NCBI RefSeq assembly: GCF_003590145.2
Contig: NZ_CP060436.1
Span: forward strand, 1,832,001-1,896,000
DNA length: 64,000 nt
Direction of reading: 5' to 3'
From: Pseudooceanicola algae
GTDB taxonomy: Bacteria > Pseudomonadota > Alphaproteobacteria > Rhodobacterales > Rhodobacteraceae
Shown: in pieces, positions 7,023 to 15,517 of the stretch
Position numbering within the stretch: position 1 is the stretch's first letter
Layout: the number at the start of each line of letters is the position of its first letter
Notes under the pieces: generated by a model
The model's input: the letters and a program-made list of their open reading frames with translations, nothing else
Told to the model about the DNA's origin: nothing
Databases searched by the model: none
Program-made: the position numbers and the translations under genes

Positions 7023-8504
7023 TCAGCCCTGGATGTAGACGACATGGGTGGCGGTGAATTCATAGAGCCCATGCTTGCCGTCCGCGCCGCCGATCCCCGA
7101 TTTCCGGCGTCCCGCGTGGAAACCCTGCATCGCTTCAAAGTTCTCGCGGTTGATGTAGGTTTCCCCGAACTTCAATTCGCGCGCTGCACGCATCGCCGCG
7201 CTCAGGTCGCGGGTATAGACCGAGGAGGTCAGCCCGTAGTCGCTGTCATTGGCCAGCGCGATAGCCTCTTCCAGGCTCTCGACGATCTGCACCGGCAGGA
7301 CCGGGCCGAAGATCTCGTTACGCATGATGTCCATGTCGGCGCGGGCCTCGGTGATCAGCGTCGGTTCATAGTGGAAGCCCGCCCCAAGGTCGGCTTCCTT
7401 CCCGCCCGTGACCACGGTCGCGCCTTCCTTGCGCGCGCGCTCCACGGCTGTGGCGACCTTGGCCAGTCCCGCCGCGTTGATCAGCGGGCCCATGTGCAGG
7501 TCCTCGTCAGCGGAAGGATCGCCATAGCGGGTTGCCTCGAAATGCGCCTTCAGCTTGTCGACGAGGGCATCGTGCACCTCGCGCTCGACATAGACCCGTT
7601 CGGCGCAATTGCAGACCTGCCCGGTGTTGATGACCCTGGAATCGTAGATCGCCTTGGCCGCCAGATCGAGGTCGGCATCCTTCAACACGATGGCCGGGGC
7701 CTTGCCCCCAAGCTCCAGGTTGACCTTGGTCAGGTTCTTGCCCGCCGCCTGCATGATATGCGACCCCGTCGCCACGCTGCCGGTGAAGGTGATCAGGTCG
7801 ATCCCCGGATGCTGCACCAGGGCCTCGCCCGCAACGGCGCCGCGGCCGCCGACAAGGTTGAAGACACCCTGCGGCAGGCTGGTCTCGGCCACCAGTTCGG
7901 CAAAGAGATAGGCGTTCAGCGGGGTTTCCTCGCTCGGCTTGATGACGATGGTATTGCCGGTCAGCAACGCCGGAGCCATCTTGCGGGCGATCAGGAAGAA
8001 GGGGAAGTTCCAGGGCAGGATGCCCGCCACGACGCCTAGCGGCTTGCGCAACAGCAACATGGTTTCGTCCGGCCGGTCGCTGGTCAGGACCTCGCCTTCG
8101 ATCCGCCGGGCCCATTCGGCCATGTAGTCGATGTAATCGGCGGTGAAACCGACCTCGACCTCGGCCAGGCCGCGCACCTTGCCCTGTTCCTTGACGATGG
8201 TATCCGCCAGTTCGACCCGGTGCTTGCGCAGCTTGGCCGAGATTTCGCGCAGATAGCCGGCGCGTTCGATGGGTGGCAGTTTCTCCCACCCTGCCTGAGC
8301 CCGGCGCGCGGCCTGCACGGCGGTGTCCACATCCCCTTCCGAGGTTTCCGGGATGCGGCCCAGCAGGGTGCCGGTAGCGGGGTTCGTGACATCGATCATC
8401 TCGGCCGGGTTTTCGATGAAGGCCCCGTCGATATAGTTTCTGTAGTCGCGGGGCGCGTCCGAAAACGTCTCGGAAGGTGCGCGGTGGTGTGTCTGGGCAG
8501 TCAT
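7023..8504 (-). CDS. aldA: AldA-type lactaldehyde/aldehyde dehydrogenase
   Basis: 493 residues from ATG 8504, chosen for its AAGGAG site. The sequence closely follows remembered E. coli AldA, including the stretches FTADYIDYMAEWARR, ILPWNFPFFLIARKMAPA, GQVCNCAERVYV and the C-terminal FHAGRRKSGIGGADGKHG. Catalytic Cys298 (GQVC) and general-base Glu264 (LELGG) are present, with the NAD-binding GSVATG at 242-247. It oxidises lactaldehyde, glycolaldehyde or similar aldehydes to acids with NAD in the cytoplasm. It lies just downstream of a sugar ABC transporter and across from a FucA-like aldolase whose expected product is lactaldehyde, which supports the assignment. Confidence 0.88.
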   Translation of the reverse strand: MTAQTHHRAPSETFSDAPRDYRNYIDGAFIENPAEMIDVTNPATGTLLGRIPETSEGDVDTAVQAARRAQAGWEKLPPIERAGYLREISAKLRKHRVELADTIVKEQGKVRGLAEVEVGFTADYIDYMAEWARRIEGEVLTSDRPDETMLLLRKPLGVVAGILPWNFPFFLIARKMAPALLTGNTIVIKPSEETPLNAYLFAELVAETSLPQGVFNLVGGRGAVAGEALVQHPGIDLITFTGSVATGSHIMQAAGKNLTKVNLELGGKAPAIVLKDADLDLAAKAIYDSRVINTGQVCNCAERVYVEREVHDALVDKLKAHFEATRYGDPSADEDLHMGPLINAAGLAKVATAVERARKEGATVVTGGKEADLGAGFHYEPTLITEARADMDIMRNEIFGPVLPVQIVESLEEAIALANDSDYGLTSSVYTRDLSAAMRAARELKFGETYINRENFEAMQGFHAGRRKSGIGGADGKHGLYEFTATHVVYIQG

Positions 8505-8603
8505 TCTAGGCTCCTTCGGGGTTTGGGTTTGCCTGACGTGGCGCCGCAGGCAAGGACGGCTTCGCAAAGGCAGCGGGTCGTCGTCGGGGTCGGGGGCGCA
8601 TGG

Positions 8604-9617
8604 TCACCCCGGCCTCCCTGGTCGCAAGCGCCGCCAGAGGTGCCCGGTGACCATCACGGTCACCAGGATCGCCCCCCAGAGGGCCGTCGCCAGGTGTTGA
8701 TTGGTGCCAAGCAGGTTCAGCCCCGATCCGATCACCTGCAGGATCACCAGCGCTAGGACCACGGGCGCGACGCGCCCGAAGCCGCCGAACGGATCGACCC
8801 GGCCAAGGAAGCAGGCAAGGACGGTGATCAGCAGGTAGGCCTCTCCATGGCCGACCCGGACCGAATTGAACCGGCCCGCCATGACGATCCCCGCCACGGC
8901 GCACATCACCCCGGACAGGACATAGACCATGGTCAGCGCACGTTTCGTGTTCAGACCGGAATAACGGGCCGCCTCGCGGTTTGAACCGATCATGTAGATC
9001 GAGAACCCCAATCGGGTGCGGTTCAGGATCAACGCCCAAAGCCCGACACAGGCGAGGAAGATCAACAGCGGCACGGGCACCCCGAACAGCGCGCCCTGCC
9101 CCAGGCTGGCAAGGTCGGGGGGAAAGCCCGACAGGCTGCCTCCGCGGGTCAGGAATTCGCCCAGGCCACGCAGGAAGATCATCATCGCCAGCGAGGCAAG
9201 GATCGGGTGGGCATTGGTATAGGCAACGATCGCCCCCAGCAGCCCGCCGATCAGGGCGCCGCTCAGCAAGGCGGCGAGGATGCCGAGCAGGACAATACCC
9301 GTGCCCGCGTCGGCGCCGCCGCCCCACATGATGACCCAAGCCAGCACCAATCCCGAGATATTCGCCGAATAGGTTACAGCCAGGTTCAGCCCACCCGACA
9401 GCAGCGGGATCATCATGGCCAGCGTCAGCAGCCCCAGTTCGGGCAGCTGGTAGGCTACGGATGAAAAGGTCGCGAAGGTCAGAAAGCGATCCGAAAGCGT
9501 GGAAAACAGCAGGATCAGGGCCACGAGGACCCCCAGCAGGCCAAGGACCTCGGCATCGACGGGCATGGCTGCGCGCCGTTGATCGTCTTTTTTGGCACGG
9601 CGAAGGAACGGCATCAT
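8604..9617 (-). CDS. Sugar ABC transporter permease (RbsC family), second permease
   Basis: 337 residues, starting MMPFLRRAKK at 9617 with ATGA overlap of the preceding permease stop, so translation is coupled. A hydrophilic N-terminal tail of about 25 residues is followed by roughly eight to ten membrane helices typical of the BPD_transp_2 family, with the conserved glycine-rich cytoplasmic coupling region NRTRLGFSIYMIGSNREAARYSGLN. It forms, with the other permease, the membrane channel of a ribose/rhamnose-type importer. It is the last transporter gene; aldA follows after about 100 bases on the same strand. Longer readings upstream only overlap the first permease. Confidence 0.9.
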   Translation of the reverse strand: MMPFLRRAKKDDQRRAAMPVDAEVLGLLGVLVALILLFSTLSDRFLTFATFSSVAYQLPELGLLTLAMMIPLLSGGLNLAVTYSANISGLVLAWVIMWGGGADAGTGIVLLGILAALLSGALIGGLLGAIVAYTNAHPILASLAMMIFLRGLGEFLTRGGSLSGFPPDLASLGQGALFGVPVPLLIFLACVGLWALILNRTRLGFSIYMIGSNREAARYSGLNTKRALTMVYVLSGVMCAVAGIVMAGRFNSVRVGHGEAYLLITVLACFLGRVDPFGGFGRVAPVVLALVILQVIGSGLNLLGTNQHLATALWGAILVTVMVTGHLWRRLRPGRPG

Positions 9618-10630
9618 TGGGCAACTCCCTTCGATGGTCCTCCGGGGCGGCGCAGCAGCCTTGTCAGGTAAGCCGGTGCGCCACTGGGCATGCCGATGGC
9701 GATCAGGATGATGGCGCCGATGATCATGCGGAAGGCGTATGGCGAGGTCCCGAGCAGGTTCAGCCCGTTCTGCGCGATTGCGACCAGCGCCAGCCCCAGC
9801 ACCGCGCCTAGCAGGGTGCCGCGCCCGCCGCCCAGGCGCGCGCCGCCCAGCACGACCGCCGCCAGCACCTCCAACTCGCGGCCATAAAGGGCATTGGGCA
9901 CGATTTCCTGCGCGTAATGCGCCTGCATCAGGCCCGCGATCCCCGCGCAGGCCCCCATCCAGCCGAAGGCGAGGTAGTGCATCGCACCGATGTGGATGCC
10001 CAGGCGCCGGGCCGCTTCGGGGTTGTCGCCCATGGCGAACAGCTGTCGGCCAAGGTTGAGCCTGCGCAGCAGCAGCCATGTGGAGAACAGCACCGCTGCC
10101 ATGACGATCACCGGCAGGGTGATCTCGGCCCAGCCATAGGCCGTTTCACGTTCGAAAACGACGACGCGGGTGACCAGCCAGTCGGGCAGCATGTAGATCG
10201 ACCTGCCCCCGGTAAAGAACATCAGCAGGCCGAAGAACAGGTTGAAGGTGGCGATGGTCACGACGATGGAGATGATCTGGAAATGATAGATCAGCGCCGC
10301 GTTGATCGCGCCCAACATCGTGCCGAAGGCAATCGCCAGTACAAAACCCATGGCCCAGTTCCCGCCCCCGAGACCGGGCAGCGCGATGGCCACCAGGTAC
10401 TGCACGACCGAGGCCCCGACGGCGAAGGAGATATCGATCCCCCCGGCAATCAGCACGACCAGCAAGCCGGCGGCGAAGATCAGGTTCACGGCAGAGTAAT
10501 TCAGGATGTCGAACATGTTGACCAGGGTCAGGAAACTGTCGGTGGTCAGGGAAAGCCCGAGGCAGATCAGCGCGATGACACAGGTCAGCCAGGCCTCGGT
10601 CCCGGTGATGCGCGGCAGGAACTTAGGCAT
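9614..10630 (-). CDS. Sugar ABC transporter permease (RbsC family), first permease
   Basis: 338 residues from ATG 10630, which has a strong GGAGG site inside the end of the ATPase gene and overlaps that gene's stop by 8 bases. It is an integral membrane protein of the BPD_transp_2 family with about ten hydrophobic segments. The conserved EAARRLGIHIGAMHYLAFGWMGACAGIAG segment is the coupling region contacting the ATPase (split here for description). Next to the ATPase and second permease, it makes a heterodimeric sugar importer core. The shorter start avoids an unsupported 7-residue extension. Confidence 0.9.
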   Translation of the reverse strand: MPKFLPRITGTEAWLTCVIALICLGLSLTTDSFLTLVNMFDILNYSAVNLIFAAGLLVVLIAGGIDISFAVGASVVQYLVAIALPGLGGGNWAMGFVLAIAFGTMLGAINAALIYHFQIISIVVTIATFNLFFGLLMFFTGGRSIYMLPDWLVTRVVVFERETAYGWAEITLPVIVMAAVLFSTWLLLRRLNLGRQLFAMGDNPEAARRLGIHIGAMHYLAFGWMGACAGIAGLMQAHYAQEIVPNALYGRELEVLAAVVLGGARLGGGRGTLLGAVLGLALVAIAQNGLNLLGTSPYAFRMIIGAIILIAIGMPSGAPAYLTRLLRRPGGPSKGVAQ

Positions 10631-12146
10631 GAACCGCTTCCTCCAGATCATCGAGCGCGCATTCGGCAGGCACGAATGCCTCGATCAGACGACCGTCCCG
10701 CATGTGCATCACCCGATCGCAGTTGAAATAGACCTCCGGTGTCTCGTCCGAGATCAGCAGGATCGCCATGCCTTCGGCGGCCAGCGCCGCGACGATCTCG
10801 AAGATGCCCGCGCGGGCGCCGACGTCGACGCCCACGGTGGGGCTGTCGAGGATCAGCAGCTTCGGACCGGCGGCAAGCCATTTCGCCAGAACGATCCTTT
10901 GCTGATTGCCGCCCGAGAGGCTCGACACCGGGTCCTCGGAGCGTCCGATCTTGACCTTCAGCTTCGTGATCCAGCGATCTATCAGGTCACCCTGCTTGCG
11001 CGGCGACAGAAGGCCGCCTGGCCCCAGAAGCTGATCGAGGACCGTCACGGTCGTATTCTTGCCGATGCTTTGGGGCTGCACCAGACCCAGCGACAGCCGG
11101 TCTTCGGGCACATAGGCGATACCGGCTTCGATGGCGTCCCGGTTCGAAAGCATCTTCAATGGCTTGCCACCCAGCCGGATCTCGCCCGCGTCGGGGCGCG
11201 TCAGGCCAAACAGGCTTAGCGCCAGCTCGGTGCGCCCTGCCCCCAGACGCCCGGTCAACCCGAGGACCTCGCCCGGTCGGATGTCGAAACTGATGTCCTC
11301 GTAGTCCCCGTCGCGCGACAGGCCCCGCACCGAGATCACCGGGTCGCCGGCAAAGGCCGTCAGCGCCCGCGTTTCATAGTCGAGCTCGCGGCCCGTCATC
11401 AGTTCGGTCAGGCGACCCTGGGTCATCCCTTCTGTCGGATAGGTGCCGACGTAGCGCCCGTTGCGCAGAACGGTGACCCGCGAACAGATATCCAGCACCT
11501 CGGCCAGACGGTGGCTGACGAAGACCACGGCGATGTTCTGCGCCGACAGCCGCCGCACGATCTCGATCAGCGCATCGGTTTCGTGCCGCGAAAGGGAGGC
11601 CGTCGGTTCATCCATGAAGACCAGCCGCGCATCGGCCACCAGCGCCCGGCCAATCGCCACAAGCTGCCGGTTGGCAATCGACAGCGAGGCAACCCGCGCA
11701 TCAAGGTCGATCGAGACATTCAGCCGGGCAAGAATGGCGGCCGCCTCTTCGCGCATGGCGCTGTAGTCGACAAGCCTGGGGCGCGATCCCAGATTACGCT
11801 CGAAGGCGATGTTTTCGGCCACGGTCATTTCCGGAAACAGGGCCATGTCCTGCCAGATCACCTGGATGCCCAATTCGCGGGCCCGCGCGGGGTCCAGCCC
11901 CGTCATGTCCTGCCCGTCCCATTGCATGACCGCCCCCGGTTCGGGGCGATGAACACCGCTGACGGTCTTGATCAGCGTGGATTTCCCGCAGCCGTTTTCC
12001 CCCGCGAGGCACAGCACCTCGCCCGGGCGCACGTCGAAGGTGATCCGGTCCAGCGCCTGTACCCCGCCGAACCGCTTTGACAGGTTTTCCAGATGCAGCA
12101 ACGACGACTGCCGGGCCGTCCCGTCAGGTTCAAAATCGGTCGCCAT
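10623..12146 (-). CDS. Sugar ABC transporter ATP-binding protein (RbsA-like, two nucleotide-binding domains)
   Basis: 507 residues from ATG 12146 (GGGGG purine run upstream). The first domain has Walker A GENGCGKS at about 49-56, a Walker B VFMDEPTASLS and a signature region ANRQLVAIGRAL. The second domain has a degenerate Walker A (GRLGAGRT) but an intact LSGGNQQR signature and LLILDSPTVGVD, the normal asymmetry of RbsA/XylG-type fused ATPases. It energises sugar import at the cytoplasmic membrane face. It follows the binding-protein gene by about 65 bases containing a hairpin and overlaps the first permease, so SBP-ATPase-permease-permease-aldA reads as one operon. Confidence 0.92.
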   Translation of the reverse strand: MATDFEPDGTARQSSLLHLENLSKRFGGVQALDRITFDVRPGEVLCLAGENGCGKSTLIKTVSGVHRPEPGAVMQWDGQDMTGLDPARARELGIQVIWQDMALFPEMTVAENIAFERNLGSRPRLVDYSAMREEAAAILARLNVSIDLDARVASLSIANRQLVAIGRALVADARLVFMDEPTASLSRHETDALIEIVRRLSAQNIAVVFVSHRLAEVLDICSRVTVLRNGRYVGTYPTEGMTQGRLTELMTGRELDYETRALTAFAGDPVISVRGLSRDGDYEDISFDIRPGEVLGLTGRLGAGRTELALSLFGLTRPDAGEIRLGGKPLKMLSNRDAIEAGIAYVPEDRLSLGLVQPQSIGKNTTVTVLDQLLGPGGLLSPRKQGDLIDRWITKLKVKIGRSEDPVSSLSGGNQQRIVLAKWLAAGPKLLILDSPTVGVDVGARAGIFEIVAALAAEGMAILLISDETPEVYFNCDRVMHMRDGRLIEAFVPAECALDDLEEAVHA

Positions 12147-12181
12147 AAGCCCCCCAACCCCGTGAACAATGAATGCCGGGA

Positions 12182-12198
12182 CCGGCCCGTCGGACCGG
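12182..12198 (-). other. Intercistronic hairpin between the sugar-binding protein and its ATPase
   Basis: In the transcript CCGGUCC-GAC-GGGCCGG can fold (one G-U pair) 14 bases after the binding-protein stop. Such structures commonly raise binding-protein mRNA stability relative to downstream transporter genes. That role is an inference. Confidence 0.45.
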
Positions 12199-12211
12199 CC
12201 CCGATCACACC

Positions 12212-13213
12212 TCAGAGGCCGAGCGCGGCAAGGTCGTCGACAGTATCCTTGTTGATCGACACCAGCTGCTGGACGATGATGTCGCGACCTTCGAAATCGG
12301 GGGTCACGGTACCGAGGCCTTCGATGGTCATGCCGTCCTCGATGGTTTCCCCATTGGCCAGCATGTTGCCCAGGGTCACAAAGACCTCGCCCGCCTGCTT
12401 GGGGTTCCACATGTACCCACCGCTGAGGACCCCGTCATGGACCATCTTGCGGCCCTGACCGGGGGAAAAGACGCCCAGCACGGCAATCTCGCCGGACCGG
12501 CGGCGTTCTTCCACGGCGCGGGCGGCACCGATCGGCCCCTGACTGCCAAAGGCCAGAATGCCGCCAAGGTCTTCGTGGGCCCGCAGCAGATCCAGCGTGG
12601 TGCGGCGCGATGCATCCACATCTTCGGCCACGCCGTAGCGTTCGCTGACCTGCTCCATCTCCGGGTAGTTTTCATCAAGATAGGCCACCGCCGCATCCGC
12701 CCAGGCGTTATGCAGGGGCACCGTCAGGCCCCCGACGAAAACCGCGTATTTGCCCTGACCGCCAAGGTCCTCGGCCAACTGCTTGGCAAAGGCCTCGCCA
12801 AAGCCCTGCACCGAGGTCAGCTCGAAATCCCAGTCCACGTTTTCCTGGTCGGGGGATTCATGGGTCAGCACGATGATGCCCTGATCGCGGGCGCGCTTCA
12901 GCACCGGCTCCAGCACCTCGGCGTCATTCGGCACCACGCCGATCACGTCGACACCCTGGGCGATCATGTCCTCGATGGCGCGCACCTGCAGCGCGGGGTC
13001 CGCGCTGGTCGGGCCGACCATGAAGCCGTTGATACCAAGTGCGTCGGCGCGCTCCTCTATCCCCGCCTCCATCGCGTTGAACCAAGGAATGCCGCCGATC
13101 TTGGCGACCACGCCGATGGTCGTTGTGCCGTCCTGCGCCTGCAGCGCACCGGCCGCCATGAAGCTTGCGGTTACCGCCAGCAGCGCGCGCCGGGTGAAAG
13201 TCCTGATAGCCAT
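12212..13213 (-). CDS. Periplasmic sugar-binding protein of the ABC importer (RbsB/RhaS type)
   Basis: 333 residues. The N-terminus has a signal peptide with a twin-arginine-like TRRALLAV and a likely cleavage after ALQA. The mature part is a periplasmic-binding-protein type I fold: TTTIGVVAKIGGIPWFNAMEAG opens the first lobe (quoted up to 20 residues at a time), and DVIGVVPNDAEVL and GIIVLTHESPDQENVDWDF mark the ligand cleft. Overall character is closest to rhamnose/autoinducer-2-type binding proteins. It captures the sugar for the downstream ATPase and permeases. It is first in the transporter operon and is read divergently from the LacI-kinase fusion gene. The ligand is inferred to be a deoxy sugar only from the enzymes around it. 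Confidence 0.9.
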   Translation of the reverse strand: MAIRTFTRRALLAVTASFMAAGALQAQDGTTTIGVVAKIGGIPWFNAMEAGIEERADALGINGFMVGPTSADPALQVRAIEDMIAQGVDVIGVVPNDAEVLEPVLKRARDQGIIVLTHESPDQENVDWDFELTSVQGFGEAFAKQLAEDLGGQGKYAVFVGGLTVPLHNAWADAAVAYLDENYPEMEQVSERYGVAEDVDASRRTTLDLLRAHEDLGGILAFGSQGPIGAARAVEERRRSGEIAVLGVFSPGQGRKMVHDGVLSGGYMWNPKQAGEVFVTLGNMLANGETIEDGMTIEGLGTVTPDFEGRDIIVQQLVSINKDTVDDLAALGL

Positions 13214-13279
13214 CTTGATGTCCTCCCTCGGGTTGTCGGTCAGCAGAAATGGCCTCCTCCGCCTGTCTGCTAAACATTT

Positions 13280-13295
13280 GCTAAAACCTTTTAGC
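13280..13295. promoter_or_regulatory. LacI-family operator palindrome in the divergent promoter region
   Basis: GCTAAAA-CC-TTTTAGC is a 16-base palindrome with perfect 7-base arms, in the 157-base region between the binding protein and LacI-kinase genes. A further half-site GCTAAA lies at 13269-13274. Size and symmetry match LacI-family operators, so the LacI HTH encoded next door is the likely ligand. Confidence 0.75.
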
Positions 13296-13370
13296 TTGCT
13301 CGGTCAATATATTTTTGCCACTGTATCGCCAACAGCATTCCCAGTTTTGAGCGACCGAAACCCATCCCGC

Positions 13371-15506
13371 ATGAACAGCAACACACCCAAAAAGCGGATC
13401 ACGATCCGCGATGTGGCGCAGGCCGCAGGCACCTCTGTCTCGACCGTCAGCTTCGTTCTGAACAGCTCGTGGAAGCGGCATCGTGTGCATCCCGACACTG
13501 CCGCGCGGGTGCAGAAGGTCGCGGACGACCTGAACTATCGGCCCGACCAGCGGGCGCGGGCGCTGCGGCTCAAACGGTCGTCCTTTGCGGGGATGATCGT
13601 GCCTTATTTCCGGGACGGTTTCTTTGCCGACATGGCCGAAAGCTTTGAAACACAGGCGCGCCGCAGGTCCCTTGTCCCGATCATGTCCAGCACGCAGCGC
13701 AACCCGAAGATCGAACAGCAGGTGGCGGAAACCCTGATCGCGCAACAGGTCGAACTGCTTGTCCTGGCGGGCGTGGCCGAGCCATCCGCGATCGATGACC
13801 TTTGCCAGAAACGCGGCGTGCGCTGCGTCAGGATCGACGTGCCGGACAAGGATTCGCGCAGCAGCGCCATCGGTTTCGAGGCCAGGCTGCCGGTCGATGC
13901 CGTCATTCTGCGCCAGAAGGTCGATGCGGCGATGGGAGAATGTTTTGCCTGGTTCGATGCCACGGCAGACAAGGCGCTGGCCGCCGCCGAAGCCGCGCCA
14001 GAATTGATCCTGAACAGGACCACGGCACGGCGCGGCAAGGCTTCGGCGTCGCAGAAAGGCAATCCGAGGGAGGAGTACATGGCAGACGCAGGACGGGTCG
14101 TTTTCGATATCGGCAAGACGAACATGAAGCTGAGCGTCGTCTCATCGGGCGGAGAGACGATGGAATCGCTGTCGCGCCCCAACACGGTGCTGGAATGCGG
14201 CGCGCCGGGCCCCGCCACGGGGCCATGGCGGCGCCATGATCTGGCCGCTGCCGAGGCCTGGCTTCTGGCGTCGCTGGCGGACCTGGCCGGGCGGCACCGG
14301 TTGGGCACCTTCATCTGCACCGGCCACGGGGCCACAGGGTGCCTTGTGTCGCGCGCCGACCTCGACGAGACCGAACCCGCCCTGCCGATGATCGACTACG
14401 AACAGGACATGCCTGCCGAGGATGACGAGGCCTTCCTGGCCGAGGCAGGCCCCTTCGGCGACCGGGGCTCTGCCATCATGCACGGCGCGACCCATGCGGC
14501 GCGCCAGATCATGTGGGTAAAACGCGCCGCCCCCGACCGGTTTGCGCGGGCAGAGATGTGGCTGGGTCTGCCGCAATACTGGGCCTGGCGCCTTTCGGGG
14601 CATGGGGCGGCCGAGATCACCTATCTGGCCGCGCAATCGGAACTGTGGAACGTCGCCGAACAGCGCCCGTCAGAAATCGCGCAGCGACACGGCTGGGACG
14701 GGCTGTTGCCCAAGATCCGCCGCGCCGGTGACATCCTCGGCCCGATCCGCCCCGAGCTGGCACAGCGCCATGGGCTGCCGGGGAACCTTCAGATCCTGAC
14801 CGGCCTGCATGATTCCTCGTCCAATTTCCACGCCTATCGGGCCTCGGGGTTGCATCCGCTGACGGTGCTGTCGACCGGCACCTGGCTGGTCGCCCTGTCC
14901 GACGGCATGTCCATCGACCGCCTCGACCCCACCTACGGCATGACCCTGAACGCCGATATCGACGGGCGGCCGCTTGGCGGGGCGCTGGTCATGGGCGGAC
15001 GTGAATTCGACGCGGTGGCGCAGGGGGCGGACGGCCCGGCAGACCCCGACCGCATCGCCGGGCTGATCGCCCGCCAGACCATGGCCCTGCCCAGCTTCGA
15101 CGACGACCACGGGCAATTCCCCGGCAGCGGCGGGCGCGGCCGGATCGTGGGCCCCCCGCCCGGGGACGCCGCCGACAGGCGCGCGCTGGCGGTGCTTTAC
15201 GCCGCGCTGCTGGCACGCGAATGCCTGCTGTCCGTCGAGGCCCGCGGAGAGGTCGTCCTGGATGGCGCCTTTACCCGTGATCCGGTGTTCTGCGGCCTCG
15301 TCGCCGCGCTTTGCCCGGACCTGAGTTGCCGGGTCAACCACACCGCCGATGGTGTCGCGGTCGGCGCGGCCCAGATCGCCGCCCGCACGACGACGCGCCC
15401 GCCGATGCCCGAACGGGTCGCCTCCCTTAGCCTTCCCGGTCTTGCCGCCTATGCAGATGCCTGGCGGGCGCTGGAAAAGACAACAAACGAGACCTCTCTT
15501 TCGTGA
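13371..15506 (+). CDS. LacI-type DNA-binding/partial sensor domain fused in frame to an FGGY carbohydrate kinase
   Basis: One 711-residue frame from ATG 13371. Residues about 8-70 are a complete LacI HTH and hinge (TIRDVAQAAGTSVSTVSFVL, NYRPDQRARALRL). Residues about 70-165 match the first part of a LacI effector domain and then lose similarity. A linker of about 70 residues of unrecognised origin leads to VVFDIGKTNMK, the start of an FGGY sugar kinase that runs to the end, with GLHDSSSN and STGTW phosphate/sugar motifs. The kinase also has its own possible start at 14079 with GGAGG upstream, so a separate 475-residue kinase may be made. It phosphorylates the imported ketose; the HTH probably binds the palindrome upstream. 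The stop overlaps the aldolase region. Confidence 0.8.
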   Translation: MNSNTPKKRITIRDVAQAAGTSVSTVSFVLNSSWKRHRVHPDTAARVQKVADDLNYRPDQRARALRLKRSSFAGMIVPYFRDGFFADMAESFETQARRRSLVPIMSSTQRNPKIEQQVAETLIAQQVELLVLAGVAEPSAIDDLCQKRGVRCVRIDVPDKDSRSSAIGFEARLPVDAVILRQKVDAAMGECFAWFDATADKALAAAEAAPELILNRTTARRGKASASQKGNPREEYMADAGRVVFDIGKTNMKLSVVSSGGETMESLSRPNTVLECGAPGPATGPWRRHDLAAAEAWLLASLADLAGRHRLGTFICTGHGATGCLVSRADLDETEPALPMIDYEQDMPAEDDEAFLAEAGPFGDRGSAIMHGATHAARQIMWVKRAAPDRFARAEMWLGLPQYWAWRLSGHGAAEITYLAAQSELWNVAEQRPSEIAQRHGWDGLLPKIRRAGDILGPIRPELAQRHGLPGNLQILTGLHDSSSNFHAYRASGLHPLTVLSTGTWLVALSDGMSIDRLDPTYGMTLNADIDGRPLGGALVMGGREFDAVAQGADGPADPDRIAGLIARQTMALPSFDDDHGQFPGSGGRGRIVGPPPGDAADRRALAVLYAALLARECLLSVEARGEVVLDGAFTRDPVFCGLVAALCPDLSCRVNHTADGVAVGAAQIAARTTTRPPMPERVASLSLPGLAAYADAWRALEKTTNETSLS

Positions 15507-15517
15507 AAGGACGTTCC

